From: Fragilaria crotonensis
Lineage: Eukaryota; Bacillariophyta; Fragilariophyceae; Fragilariales; Fragilariaceae
Assembly (NCBI GenBank): GCA_022925895.1
Contig: JAKSYS010000059.1
Coordinates: 1 to 64,000, forward strand
Reading direction: 5' to 3'
Length of the DNA stretch: 64,000 nt
Below, piece by piece: positions 12,297 to 22,443 of the stretch. The translations under genes and the position numbers were made by a program. Every line of letters begins with the position of its first letter. Position 1 is the first letter of the stretch. The notes under the pieces are model-generated. The model saw only the letters and a program-made list of their open reading frames with translations, did no database searches and was not told where the DNA came from.

Positions 12297-13186
12297 TTAA
12301 AAACTCCATGATGAGACATATGTTTTGCACACCTTGCCAACAGGACACCCCGAAACTAGGGACCCTTTGGGTGGTGGTTTCTCAGAAGCCATGTTGGCTT
12401 TCTCGGTGAAGATAATCTTGTCGAGTGCCTCGTCCTCAACAAGAAGACCTCTCTCTTGTGGGCTTTTTGAGGCATCAACAAGACTAACTAGTTCCTTTGC
12501 TCTTGGCATAATGCTGTCATATGCATTGTAACGTTCCAATTCGGGTATGTCTTCATGGTGAAGAGCACGCGATCCAAAATCAATGCAGACAGTTTCTAAA
12601 CTTTAGATTCCATGAGGATGTTGTCATTGTCGTCATTATGAGTATTCGTGTGCTGTACATCAACAAAATTATCAGAAACATCAGTTTCTTCATGTCCAGA
12701 ACAGAGGTCGTTGAGTGGTGCCTCAGGCAAGTGGATCTCTTGCGACATTGATTAGCTAGGACCGAATAATGTGCTTGGAACCTTTGTACATAGAAGTAGT
12801 GTACTGAAAGAGGTCATACTTGGTTTCCAATGATGCATTGAAATCATCGGTTGCATGACAAAATGACCTTTGAAAGGCAAAGAAGCAGTCCATGACATAG
12901 CCTTGAGAGCAGATAGAGTCTGATCCACTGGATGTGGATCCTGCATCAATGGTCCTTCTTGCTTGTTGTGGATGATCCTAAAGAGAACAAAACAGGGGTT
13001 GGTTACAGAATAATCGGTAGGTGGGTGCTGTAGTAACGCAAAATGGCAACAGACAGAGAGCAAACAAGAGCAAAACAGAACAACAGCAACAAGAGAAACA
13101 AAAGCAGCAAGGAGAGCAAGAACAACAAGAGAAACAAGAATGACAGGGAGACAAAGTGCCGTACCATCGTGGTTGTGAAATATCAA
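12297..13186 (-). pseudogene. Fragmentary minus-strand ORFs, unassigned
   Basis: Three minus-strand stretches read as plausible protein: 12297-12539 (80 codons, LVSLVDASKSPQERGLL), about 12600-12750 (50 codons, MSQEIHLPEAPLNDLCSGHE) and about 12760-12950 (SLETKYDLFQYTTSMYKGSK). They lie in different frames with stops between them. Upstream, 13040-13160 is a low-complexity CAA/GAA-rich run. They may be remnants of one mobile-element ORF, but I recognise no family. Confidence 0.25.
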
Positions 13187-13410
13187 AATTATGAGTTTTG
13201 TGTGAGTAAACTTGAATCCACTACTGGTACCCTGTTATATACACATCTAGACACGATCATTTTTATTTCTATTCAAACAAATGTGGCGCTGATTTATGTT
13301 CCTTATCTAGAACGTAGTTTTGCACAAGAGGTGGTTTGAAAAGTGGGCGCTGAGAAAATCAAAGATAAAGATTCCGTACAAGTTAAATTCCGCAACAAAA
13401 GTGCTGAAAA

Positions 13411-13443
13411 GTGCTGACGTCAAATTGGTGAAACCTAATCGGA
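13411..13443 (-). repeat. 33-bp inverted repeat, right arm
   Basis: This is the exact reverse complement of 10450-10482. The segment 13444-13614 beyond it holds nothing I can identify, and the tandem segmental duplication starts at about 13615. Confidence 0.85.
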
Positions 13444-13740
13444 CCCGTACGATTGTACCGTAGAGTGGGTGTGTCTGTTCAATTCCGCAAATTTTGTTTA
13501 ATACGTAGGACTAGTACGACTCGCCGTGTAGATATGTTCTGCGCTACGTAGGGTTGTGTAGAATGCAGTGAGCTGCCACGTGATCCTGCACTACGCAACT
13601 ACCGGGTACTGACGGTGTGACGTAAACTTTTTCCGTCGCAAGATCCATGTCTGAGAAGCCAGGTTCATAGTTCTGACAGCGATTTTCGTTACTTCCAAAT
13701 CCCGCAAAACGCTTGACGCGCAGTCCCTCATCATAAGCGA

Positions 13741-16518
13741 ATGATACCTCGAGACCTTACCATGACGCCGCACATGACAAACAGCACAAGCACAGAATCC
13801 CTTGAAGACGGCTCAACTCGTCTCATTGAAGAGATTCAAGCAGCAGTTCGAAATCACGATTGGGCTACTGTGCACCGCCTGTCGGGGGAATTTCTGGTCT
13901 TGGAGGAGGCCTCACTCGACAGCAGTCTCAGCAGCAGAATTAGCCATTCCGGCTTGTACGATCGGCTAACTGTCCTCCAGGCTGCACCTCTCGTCTATTT
14001 CTGCAGGGACAAGAGAGCTTGGCAGCCATTGCCTCCCATCAATTTTCGGTGGGAAAAGGAAGAGCTAATCAAGGCTTTGGGCGACGCGCGCGAGAAAGGA
14101 AGCATCGATGTTGTCTTTGATGTTGCAACGCCAGACCGATTGAACGCATTTTTAGCAAACGACGAGCGAAGTCCAATTCTACACGTAACAAGTCACGGTA
14201 TCGTTGATGGTGCGTTGGTGTTTGAGGACGGCTTTGGGCTACCGACATTCATGACCGTCGAGGCCCTCAAAAAGTACCATTCGCTTTCATCACTCACCGC
14301 TGTCTTCGTATCGGCGTGCCACTCGCGGTCGATTGGGGAGGCCTTTGTTGCAGCTGGTGTCAAACACGTTATCTGCTGCACGAATGAAGCGAAATTGAAG
14401 GATTCAGCAGCGATCAAGTTCACAGGTGCTTTCTACCGGGCGTTAGCTTATGGGCGGACACTCAAGGATGCCTTCGAGTTGGCCAAGCACCATGTTATGC
14501 ACGAGCCCTCAATCGACGAATCTCATGTTGAGGTGGACAAGTTTATCCTGTTGCCTGAACGCGATGATAACTATCACAACGTTCCGATTTTCTTCCAGCG
14601 ACCTTCTGTTCGACCGCCAGTAGTAGAGACCACACCACGGCGCGTCTTGATCCCGAGTCTTCCAGACCATTTTATGGATCGAAAAGTGGAAGCCTTTGAA
14701 ACAATCAACCACTTTCTAGGAGGATGCGACGTCGTGAACCTGGTGGGTCCGGAGGGAATTGGAAAGACGTCGCTCGCAACTTTTGTTGCGACGTACGTAA
14801 GCGAGCGGCATCACGTAAGCGAGCGGCACTACTTCTCGAATGTTTTGTGCTTTTTGAACGAAGAAATGAAGTCGCTCGAACAAATCCGCCAGGAAATGAA
14901 TGAACTTGTTGATAAGGACAAGCGAACCTTGCTTGTTCTGGACGCTGGTAAATACGAGCACCTCGGGAAAGCTGTCATTACAGAGGAATTACTGAAAATT
15001 TTGAGCCTGCCTACAACTGTGAAGATGCTTATCCTGAATGAAGAAGAGGGAGCTGTCGAGTTTCCGGCCAATGTTCCTGTCAAGAAAGTAGAATTGAAAC
15101 CATTCACGTATCATGCGAATGTCATCCTCTTTGCAACATTGTGTCCCCACGTCAAGGAGAATGCCGATGCTATGGTGCACTCGGTGGATAACCTTGTGAA
15201 TCTTGTTTTCAGGCGAAAATTGTTCATGGAGAAACGTCGAGTAACCGACGCAATGCCAAAACGAGCGGCAGAACTCTTTGAAAAGATGGGAAAGGGGTAT
15301 CCAAAGGAGATAGTACGTATTGCCAAGACCTTGTCGCTTGGCGACTACAAGGCTATCATATGTAAAGCCAAGAAGTATGACGTGATATTGAAGCCCATTG
15401 AAACACGACACGAGCTTGAATGCGCCATCCTTGGGGCCAGCCTCGAGATATTACAAGCAGTGAAGGATGGTTTGATCCATAAGGCCCAAGCGGGACGGGA
15501 CGTACTCCAGGAACTCGAGCGCCAACGGGAGAGTAAGCCCTATGTGATGAACCTGAGACAGGAGTATTATCAAGTCAAAGCAGACCTGCACGGAGCTACG
15601 ATCGCATGGGAAGAAGCCGCTCTTTCCGCCTCCAGGAGTGCAGTCACCGAATTGTACAAGAGGAAGAAAGATCTGTCTGACAAAGTTAAAGACCTCAGCT
15701 TTCGGATAGAACTTGAAGAAAGAGCCATGGCCATCAGCGACGGGGTAGCCTGCGGAGCGTATGGTGATCAGTCGGCCGTATCGCCTGACGACGATGATGT
15801 TGAGGACATCCCCCCTGTGGGACAGATCTTTGTCGTTGACGACAGCGCTGAACCTCCTCGCCCTATCCCGCAGATAGCTGTCCGTCCGCTTCTTACTTAT
15901 CGTATCAAGACCGGACATCCATTCTCCCTCCAAATAAACCACGGCCCCGCGCAGTCCTTTTCCTATCCTTCTTCTGACAAGGCCGCCATTGTGGTGGCTT
16001 CCAACGAAGCGTGCACTGGCGGTCAAGGCATCTTGAGTGCGGTCACGGCTGCCGGCGGACCGGCGTTGCTGCAAGAGGTGAACGAGTTGCCGGTCGCACT
16101 TCACTCCGAATTCGGACGGATCCGGTGTTTGGCCGGCGATGCCAAAATTGTGGGACCCGGGTCGTTTGGTGCCCTCGGGGTGCCATACGTCATGTTTGCC
16201 GTCGGTCCCTGGTTCACTTCAGAAAATGAAGAGCACAGACTGTTGTTTCTGACGGGCGCGTATCGGTCGGCACTGAAGTTAGCGGAGGAGTACAAGCTGG
16301 AGGCGGTCGCGTTCTCTCTGATTGGAAGCAGTTGCCGGGGAGGGAAGAGTTGGAAAGAAACGGTTGCGATTGGCCTGAATACAATCATACGGTTCAAGGG
16401 CTACCCAGAATTGAAGGAGATTCACCTTTACGGGTTCACAGAGGGCGAAGCGACTGAATTGAGGGAACGGAGCATGGAAGCCAACGCTAACTTCGAACAC
16501 ATGGAACAGCTCGAGTGA
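13741..16518 (+). CDS. CHAT protease - STAND-like NTPase - Macro domain protein, copy A
   Basis: A single open frame of 925 residues. Residues 80-280 are a CHAT (caspase-family) domain, with the putative catalytic His152 in VTSHG and Cys193 in FVSACHS. A P-loop NTPase follows at about 308-545: Walker A GPEGIGKTS at 336-344, Walker B LLVLD ending at Asp401. Residues 565-665 are charged and helical, probably coiled coil, followed by an acidic linker (680-690). Residues 738-910 match a Macro (ADP-ribose-binding) domain: SNEACTGGQGI, then LAGDAKIVGPGSFG, MFAVGP, AYRSALKLAEE. There is no signal peptide or membrane segment, so it is probably cytosolic. I infer a STAND-type switch: ligand sensing linked to ATPase-driven activation of the protease domain, with Macro as sensor or ADP-ribose handler. 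ATG 13762 is an alternative start, because copy B lacks the first ATG. Confidence 0.82.
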   Translation: MIPRDLTMTPHMTNSTSTESLEDGSTRLIEEIQAAVRNHDWATVHRLSGEFLVLEEASLDSSLSSRISHSGLYDRLTVLQAAPLVYFCRDKRAWQPLPPINFRWEKEELIKALGDAREKGSIDVVFDVATPDRLNAFLANDERSPILHVTSHGIVDGALVFEDGFGLPTFMTVEALKKYHSLSSLTAVFVSACHSRSIGEAFVAAGVKHVICCTNEAKLKDSAAIKFTGAFYRALAYGRTLKDAFELAKHHVMHEPSIDESHVEVDKFILLPERDDNYHNVPIFFQRPSVRPPVVETTPRRVLIPSLPDHFMDRKVEAFETINHFLGGCDVVNLVGPEGIGKTSLATFVATYVSERHHVSERHYFSNVLCFLNEEMKSLEQIRQEMNELVDKDKRTLLVLDAGKYEHLGKAVITEELLKILSLPTTVKMLILNEEEGAVEFPANVPVKKVELKPFTYHANVILFATLCPHVKENADAMVHSVDNLVNLVFRRKLFMEKRRVTDAMPKRAAELFEKMGKGYPKEIVRIAKTLSLGDYKAIICKAKKYDVILKPIETRHELECAILGASLEILQAVKDGLIHKAQAGRDVLQELERQRESKPYVMNLRQEYYQVKADLHGATIAWEEAALSASRSAVTELYKRKKDLSDKVKDLSFRIELEERAMAISDGVACGAYGDQSAVSPDDDDVEDIPPVGQIFVVDDSAEPPRPIPQIAVRPLLTYRIKTGHPFSLQINHGPAQSFSYPSSDKAAIVVASNEACTGGQGILSAVTAAGGPALLQEVNELPVALHSEFGRIRCLAGDAKIVGPGSFGALGVPYVMFAVGPWFTSENEEHRLLFLTGAYRSALKLAEEYKLEAVAFSLIGSSCRGGKSWKETVAIGLNTIIRFKGYPELKEIHLYGFTEGEATELRERSMEANANFEHMEQLE

Positions 16519-17153
16519 AGTTGAATGTCCACCTTTTGCAATCGCTGTCTGCTTAATTGGCAGTGCGGTGCCGCTCCTACATGAAAACCTTTGCAGTTTT
16601 ATGCACGAATGCAGTGAAGTCCATTTCATCAACTTTCACTACGCTACTGTACCGCTCCTTTTTGAATTCCTTGGCCATTATACACGAAATCACTCAAGTC
16701 CAGTTCATCAACTTCCACTGCGCTGTCGCTCCTACAAGAAAACCTTCGCTATTATATTTGGAAGCACTCAATTCTATTTCATTTGCATGCACTACGTTGT
16801 CCCTCCAACAAAAAAAAAATGGCAGTAATGTTCGAAATCATCACTCAAGTCCATTTCATCAACTTGCACGACGCTGCCACTCCTACGTGAGAAAACATTT
16901 TGCCATGATTCACGAAAGCACTCCAATTATTGTGCGCTCTAAAAAAAACTCCAAGAAAAAGATTGTTTATATAATTGCTGATATCACTGTTGACAATGTG
17001 TTTGTGTAACATTGGAGCAAATAGCATCAGCTATGCCCCCCTCGCTTCCTTGTCCATGCCATGAAGTCATGTCTCGTTCTTGAATCACATTATCGTCGCC
17101 GCCGAGGCGTATTCTGTTCTTTTAGTTTTGGTTTCTTGAAAAATAGAACATGA
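16519..17153. other. Duplicated downstream region, T/C-rich, no gene
   Basis: The 3' flank of copy A is matched at 22444-23030 in copy B. It contains a loose 60-70 bp periodicity (catcaactt...cactacgctac...ccgctcctac) seen about four times, which generates short spurious ORFs on the plus strand in both copies. It is probably an old tandem repeat in the 3' untranslated or intergenic region. Confidence 0.5.
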
Positions 17154-17498
17154 TCACTTCAATTCATTACTATTAGAAGTAGTAGTGTTATTCGCGCGAT
17201 GTAAGTCTATCGTCGGAGTTCGTTCTCGCGTACAACCTCGTGCCGTTTCATGTTGTTGGACCGCCCGAACAAGTTGTGCCATGATTGCGTTTTGTTGTTC
17301 TTGATCGGTAGTACTGCTAGGAGTCAGCATGCTGTTTTGCAGTAGGAGCTTCCCGAAGGCTTCCATGGCACCATGAACATCCTTGTTTAGCCAAGGTCGA
17401 TTGTAGGGTAGCGAAATCAAATCATTTATTGCTCTAGTTGTTGCTAGGAGATGGAGACGGTGTTGGATTCAAGGTGGCGTCACCTCGATTCAGTGACG
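17154..17498 (-). pseudogene. Truncated 3' end of the 755-aa neighbour gene
   Basis: On the minus strand this fragment encodes NKDVHGAMEAFGKLLLQNSM and DQEQQNAIMAQLVRAVQQHE, matching the C-terminus of the intact gene at 23118-25385. It ends at the duplication breakpoint (17498), so about 90 percent of the gene is absent. The local stop context also differs (TARG rather than EMER before the end). It was carried here as passenger sequence with CHAT copy A and cannot be functional alone. Confidence 0.85.
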
Positions 17499-17700
17499 TT
17501 AAACTCTCTGGGTGGGAAGGATGCACGCCCCGGGGACTCTGGATGTCCTCTTTTGAGACAAAATGATTCTCAAGATGGCAATGTTATCATCGGAATCACC
17601 CCATGGGGATCAGGTTGTGGCAGGGCGGAGAAGTTTGGTGTGTACGCCAAGGTTTCTTCTTATATTGGTTTCGTTCAAAAAGGTATCTGGGAGATGAGCA
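17499..17700 (+). pseudogene. Trypsin-like (S1) serine protease C-terminal fragment
   Basis: The frame 17451-17861 contains, from about 17520, PGDSGCPLL then GNVIIGITPWGSGCG and FGVYAKVSSYIGFVQKGI. This is the last 60 or so residues of a chymotrypsin-fold protease: the catalytic-Ser motif GDSGGP (here GDSGCP), the SWGxGC strand and the PGVYxxVxxYxxWI helix. The His and Asp of the triad and the N-terminal barrel are missing. It starts exactly where the duplicated segment ends, so the duplicate apparently landed in or next to a protease gene. Codons after about 17700 no longer look like the family. Confidence 0.7.
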
Positions 17701-19479
17701 GCCATATTTTGCTTTCTTGTGTGATCCATGCTCCTTCAGCAGCTCCCGTCTACTACGGGAACTTGCCTTTCATTGGCCTGTCAGTGCAAAGGAGGGGAAT
17801 GTGTGATCGCAGTCGCCAATACTGGGTTGTCGACGCATGCCAGGGGCGGGACCAGACATGAAATACCTAGGTCTCTCGAAGCGTTCCCGCGATATGAGTC
17901 GAACACGGTAGCCATGAATGTATTTGGCGAAGGACTTGGACTGGAGCTACAAGTCAAAACAATGACAGCAATGGACAATAGAGTCCACATTTAGGGTCAC
18001 CATTGCCTGCTGCATTAGACATGACCTACTACCTGTTACAGTACCGATTCGTTCGCAGCAGCACACGTCCTGATTCTTCATAAGGACAGTCCTGCACTGG
18101 CGTGCTATGTTACATGAATGATGAATGTTGAACGTTGGTCGAGTTGCGTTTGATTGAGTTTCATCTCAATATTGCATATGGCGTTCGCCAAACCTGCATT
18201 CTTCGGCAGAGGGCGATACTGACGAGCGAGGAGGGCATATTTCGTGTCACGAAGTCATCTGTCGTCATCGAATGTCGAAAGTCGAAAGCATCTATTGCGC
18301 CTTGTGCCTTGCAATCTTGCAATGTGGCTTTTGGGGAAGGTCCGGCGAAGGAGCAGTTTACGCAAGTGCTGTGGCTTCGTTTGAAAGTTTGAATTACTAG
18401 TCGCAGGCAAAAGGCAAAAGTGCCGGAACTTCCTCGTTCCTGGTTTGTGGTCTGTGGGTATGACATACAAGGTACAGTATGTACTGTATGTACTGGTACG
18501 AGTACGTGGTCCTCTACGTCATTCGGCGGTATGCATACATACTTGTAGCGGGTGGGTACTTGTAGCGGGTGCGATGTGCGATATGGGGAAATGGCGACAT
18601 GCCGAGGGTGTTGTTCGAATCTCTGATCTCCGCAATGGATACTAATGACATGCGTAGATGGTACATACAGCTCGCCGTACATCAAGTATGTACCGTATCC
18701 GAACTCCGGATAACCGAACGCGTACGAATCCTCGTAGACCTACCATCGAATCTTCAGTCGTGCATTGAGGTTAGATGACTTCAACGATTGCAGTCAAGCA
18801 AATAGCAACGTGGCAGAATGGCAGTATGGCTGATGGGATTTGATTTTGATCAACAACGGAAACGCGACAATGTTCCGGTTCTTGAATCTTTTATCATACA
18901 CTGATGGGAACTCAAATAGAATTCTTTTTTTTTTTTTAATGGAGAAACCAGTGCCGATTGCCGATAGGGCGGCTACGAGAACCGGAGCAGTAATGCTCGG
19001 TGCCTTGGGGATTGTGCGTACATGACATACTCCGAGAACACCGTACAATTAGAATATTGCGGTATTTCCTTTCGCCATTCTAATCGTGAAAAACTATTTA
19101 TTTAGCTCGCTTCACTGTGAAGAAAGATGTGGGCGTACCATTGCTGCGTTGAAACAAAGGCATGTAAACTTTTACCGTCGTACGAAACCACTACGAGCCG
19201 TCTGTTCAAGAATTATTGATGGACGATGTCCGAGAGCATGAGGCCAAGTCTACGTGGCACATTAAAACCTGGTTACAACTCAACGAATCAGTTCTGAGGA
19301 CAAGTATGCAACGGGCGACGCGACGGGCGATAGCGGGAATGAAGACGATAAAGTCGTATTGGACTACTATGCATTAAGGCGGAAGGATCACCTATGGATG
19401 TGCGGTCTAGTCTACTACCAGGCTACGGTCGCACCGTGTGAGTCGTGTGTTCATATATACCGGACATAGCGGCAGCACG
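17701..19479. other. Intergenic, no convincing gene
   Basis: This is 1.8 kb between the protease fragment and duplication copy B. Short ORFs on both strands have no recognisable content. The segment has many gtactgtac/tactcgtac-type short palindromes (about 18470-18520), a poly-T run at 18926-18939, and nothing that I can call a tRNA or promoter. Confidence 0.4.
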
Positions 19480-19637
19480 TTAAATTAGAATTGGTGTTTT
19501 TTTACCGTCGCCAGATCCGTATGATGGAGGCCAGGATCATAAATTCTGACATGCGTTTCCCGTTCCTATCGAAATACCGCAAAAACCGTGACGGCCCAGT
19601 CCCTCATCGTAAGCGAGTGATACCCCACGTCCTCGCC

Positions 19638-22443
19638 ATGACGCCACGCATGACGATAAGCACAAGGACAGAATCCCTTCGAGACGGCTCAACTCATCTC
19701 ATTGAAGAAATTGAAGAAGCATTTCGAAATCGCGATTGGGCTACTGTGCACCGCATGTCGGGGCAAATGCTGGTTTTGGAGGGCTCTCTGGAATTCTCCT
19801 TGCCGTCATCGGGAAACACCGTCGCATCACGCAGTGACAGTGACAATGATATTAACAACTGCAACCGCAGCAGCAGCAGTCTCAGCAGCAGAATTAGCCA
19901 TTCTGGCTTGTACGATCGGCTAACTGTCCTGCAGGCTGCACCTCTGGTGTATTATTGCATGGAAAGGGAGTTTGGCAGCCATGGGCTCCCATAAACTTTC
20001 AGTGGGAAAAGGAAGAGCTAATCAAGGCTTTGCGCGACGCGCGTGAGACAGGAACCATCGATGTTGTCTTTGATGTTGCAACGCCAGACCGATTTAACGC
20101 ATTTTTAGCAAACGACCAGCGAAGTCCAATTCTACACATATCATGTCACGGCATGGTCGGTGGCAAATTGGTGTTTGAGAACGGATTTGGACAAGAAAAA
20201 TTCATGTCCGTCAAGGACCTCGAAGAATACCATTCGCTTTCATCTCTTTCCGCTGTCTTCGTATCAGCGTGCCATTCGCGGTCAATTGGGGATGCCTTTG
20301 TCAATGCTGGTGTCAAACACGTTATTTGCTGCACGAATGAAGCAAAATTGAAGGATTCGGCAGCGATTGAGTTCACCGGTGCATTCTACCGGGCATTAGC
20401 TCATGGGAACACAATCAAGTATGCCTTTGAGCATGCCAAGGAACAGGTCATGCATTCGCCCTTCATCGATGAATCTCATGTTGAGGTTGACAAGTTTATC
20501 CTGTTGCCTGAACGCGGTGATGACTATCATGACGTTCCGATCTTCTTCCAGCGACCTTCTGTTCGACCGCCAGTAGTAGAGACAACATCACGCCGCGTCT
20601 CAATCCCAAGTCTTCCAAAGGAGTTTATGGATCGAAACCAGGAAGCCTTTGACATTATTAACCGCCTTCGAGAATGTGACGTTGTGAAGTTGGTAGGACC
20701 GGAGGGAATTGGAAAGACATCGCTCGCAACTTTCGTTGCGACGTACGTAAGCGAGCGACACCACTACTCGAATGTTGTTTGTTTTTTGAAAAGCGACACT
20801 GTTGTGTCGCTCGAAGAGATCCGCCAGGAAATGACTGAACTCGTGGACAAGAAAAGAGCACCTTGCTTGTTTTGGACGCTGGTGAATACACCCACCTCGG
20901 GAGATCTGTACTTACAGAGGAACTTCAGAAAATTTTGAAGCTGCCTACAACCGTGAAGATGCTCATCGTGAGTGAACACGAAAGGACTGTCGAATTTCCG
21001 GCCTATGTTCCTGTCAAGACAATAAACTTGAGACCACTGACCTACTATGCGACTGTCACCCTATTTGCAACTATGTGTCCCTACGTTAAGGAGTGCGCTG
21101 ATACTATGGTATACTCGGTGCATGACTTTGTGAATCTTGTTTTCAGGCGAAAATTGTTCATGGAGGAACGCAAAGTAAACAACGCCATGCCAAAACGAGC
21201 GGCAGAACTCTTTAAAAGATTGGGAGCGGGATATCCAAAGGAAGTAGTACGCATTGCCAAGACCTTGTCGCGTGGCCACTATATGGATATCATTAAAAAA
21301 GCCAAGAAATACGACGTGATATTGAAGCCCTTTCATACACGACACGAGATTGAATGCGCCATCATTGGGGCCAAGCTGGAGATTTTACGAGCACGGAAGA
21401 ATGGTTTGATCCATAAGGCTCAAACCGCACGTGATAGGTTGCAGGAACTCGAGCGCCTCCTAGAGAGTAAGCCTTCATTGATAAAACTGAGACAAAGGTA
21501 TGATCGAGTCAAGGCAAAACTGCAAGAAGCCACGATCGCGTGCGAAGAAGCCTACTATTCCGGCCGCAGAAACAACGTACTGTCCAGGACGAAAAGAGAT
21601 CTGTCCAATAAATTAAAGAAGCTCGCGGATCAGATACAGCTTGAACGTGAAGTGGACAACAGCGAGGGTGTTTCTTGCGGAGCGGATGATGATCAATCGG
21701 ACGAAGTGCCTGACGATGACGAAGTTGAGGACATCCCCGCAGTCGGACAGATCTTTGTCGTTGACGACAGCGCTATACCTTCTCGTCCTATCCCACAGAT
21801 AGCGGTGCGTCCGCTTCTTACTTATCGTATCAAGGTCAAGCATCCATTTGTCCTCCAAGTGAACCAAGGCCCCGCGCAGTCCTTTTCCTATCCTTCTTCT
21901 GACAAGGCCGCCATTGTGGTGGCTTCCAACGAAGCGTGCACTGGCGGTCAAGGCATCTTGAGGGCAGTCACAGCTGCCGGTGGAACGGCGTTGAAGCAAG
22001 ACGTGGACGAGTTGCCGGTGGCACTTCACTCCGAATTCGGACGGATCCGGTGTTTGGCCGGCGATGCCAAAATTGTGGGACCCGGGTCGTTTGGTACCCT
22101 CGGGGTGCCATACGTCATGTTTGCCGTCGGTCCCTGGTTCACTTCAGAAAATGAAGAGCACAAACTGTTGTTTCTGACGGGCGCGTATCGGTCGGCACTG
22201 AAGTTAGCGGAGGAGTACAAGCTGGAGGCGGTCGCGTTCTCTCTGATTGGAAGCAGTTGCCGGGGAGGGAAGAGTTGGAAAGAAACGGTTGCGATTGGCC
22301 TGAATACAATCATCCGGTTCAAAGGCTACCCCGAACTGAAGGAGATACACCTTCATGGGTTCACAGAGGACGAAGCGACTGAATTGAGGGAACGGAGCAT
22401 GGAAGCCAACGCTACCTTCGAACACATGGAACAGCTCGAGTGA
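19638..22443 (+). pseudogene. CHAT-NTPase-Macro gene, copy B, two frameshifts
   Basis: The sequence matches copy A from MTPRMTIS through the last codon (HMEQLE), but the frame is broken twice by single missing bases. The first is at about 19955-19972, beside a tgcatggaaaggg stretch. The second is at about 20850-20860, in a gacaagaaaagagcacc stretch. Between the breaks the CHAT His (SCHGM) and Cys (FVSACHS) motifs, Walker A (GPEGIGKTS), coiled coil and Macro domain all persist. The region before the first break has about 25 extra residues rich in Ser/Asn/Asp (RSDSDNDINNCN) absent from copy A. Either this is a young pseudogene or the two indels are assembly errors in A-rich runs. A truncated CHAT-only product from the middle frame is conceivable but unsupported. 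Confidence 0.82.

Larger units (their letters stand above)
13615..17498. repeat. Tandem segmental duplication, copy A
   Basis: About 3.9 kb that is collinear with 19480-23374. It covers the leader before the CHAT gene (cagtccctcatcataagcga at about 13719 versus cagtccctcatcgtaagcga at about 19597), the whole gene, about 600 bp of T/C-rich downstream sequence and the 3' end of the neighbouring minus-strand gene. Similarity stops at cagtgacg, 17498 in this copy and 23374 in copy B. Because the neighbour is complete only beside copy B, copy B sits at the older locus and copy A is the derived duplicate. Confidence 0.88.

Noticed and set aside
15451-16104. Minus-strand frame of 217 codons opposite CHAT copy A
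   Set aside because: It is a shadow of the Macro-coding strand, and similar shadows occur in copy B.
18161-18685. Minus-strand frame of 174 codons between the duplication copies
   Set aside because: No family resemblance, no start context and no coding texture; probably chance.
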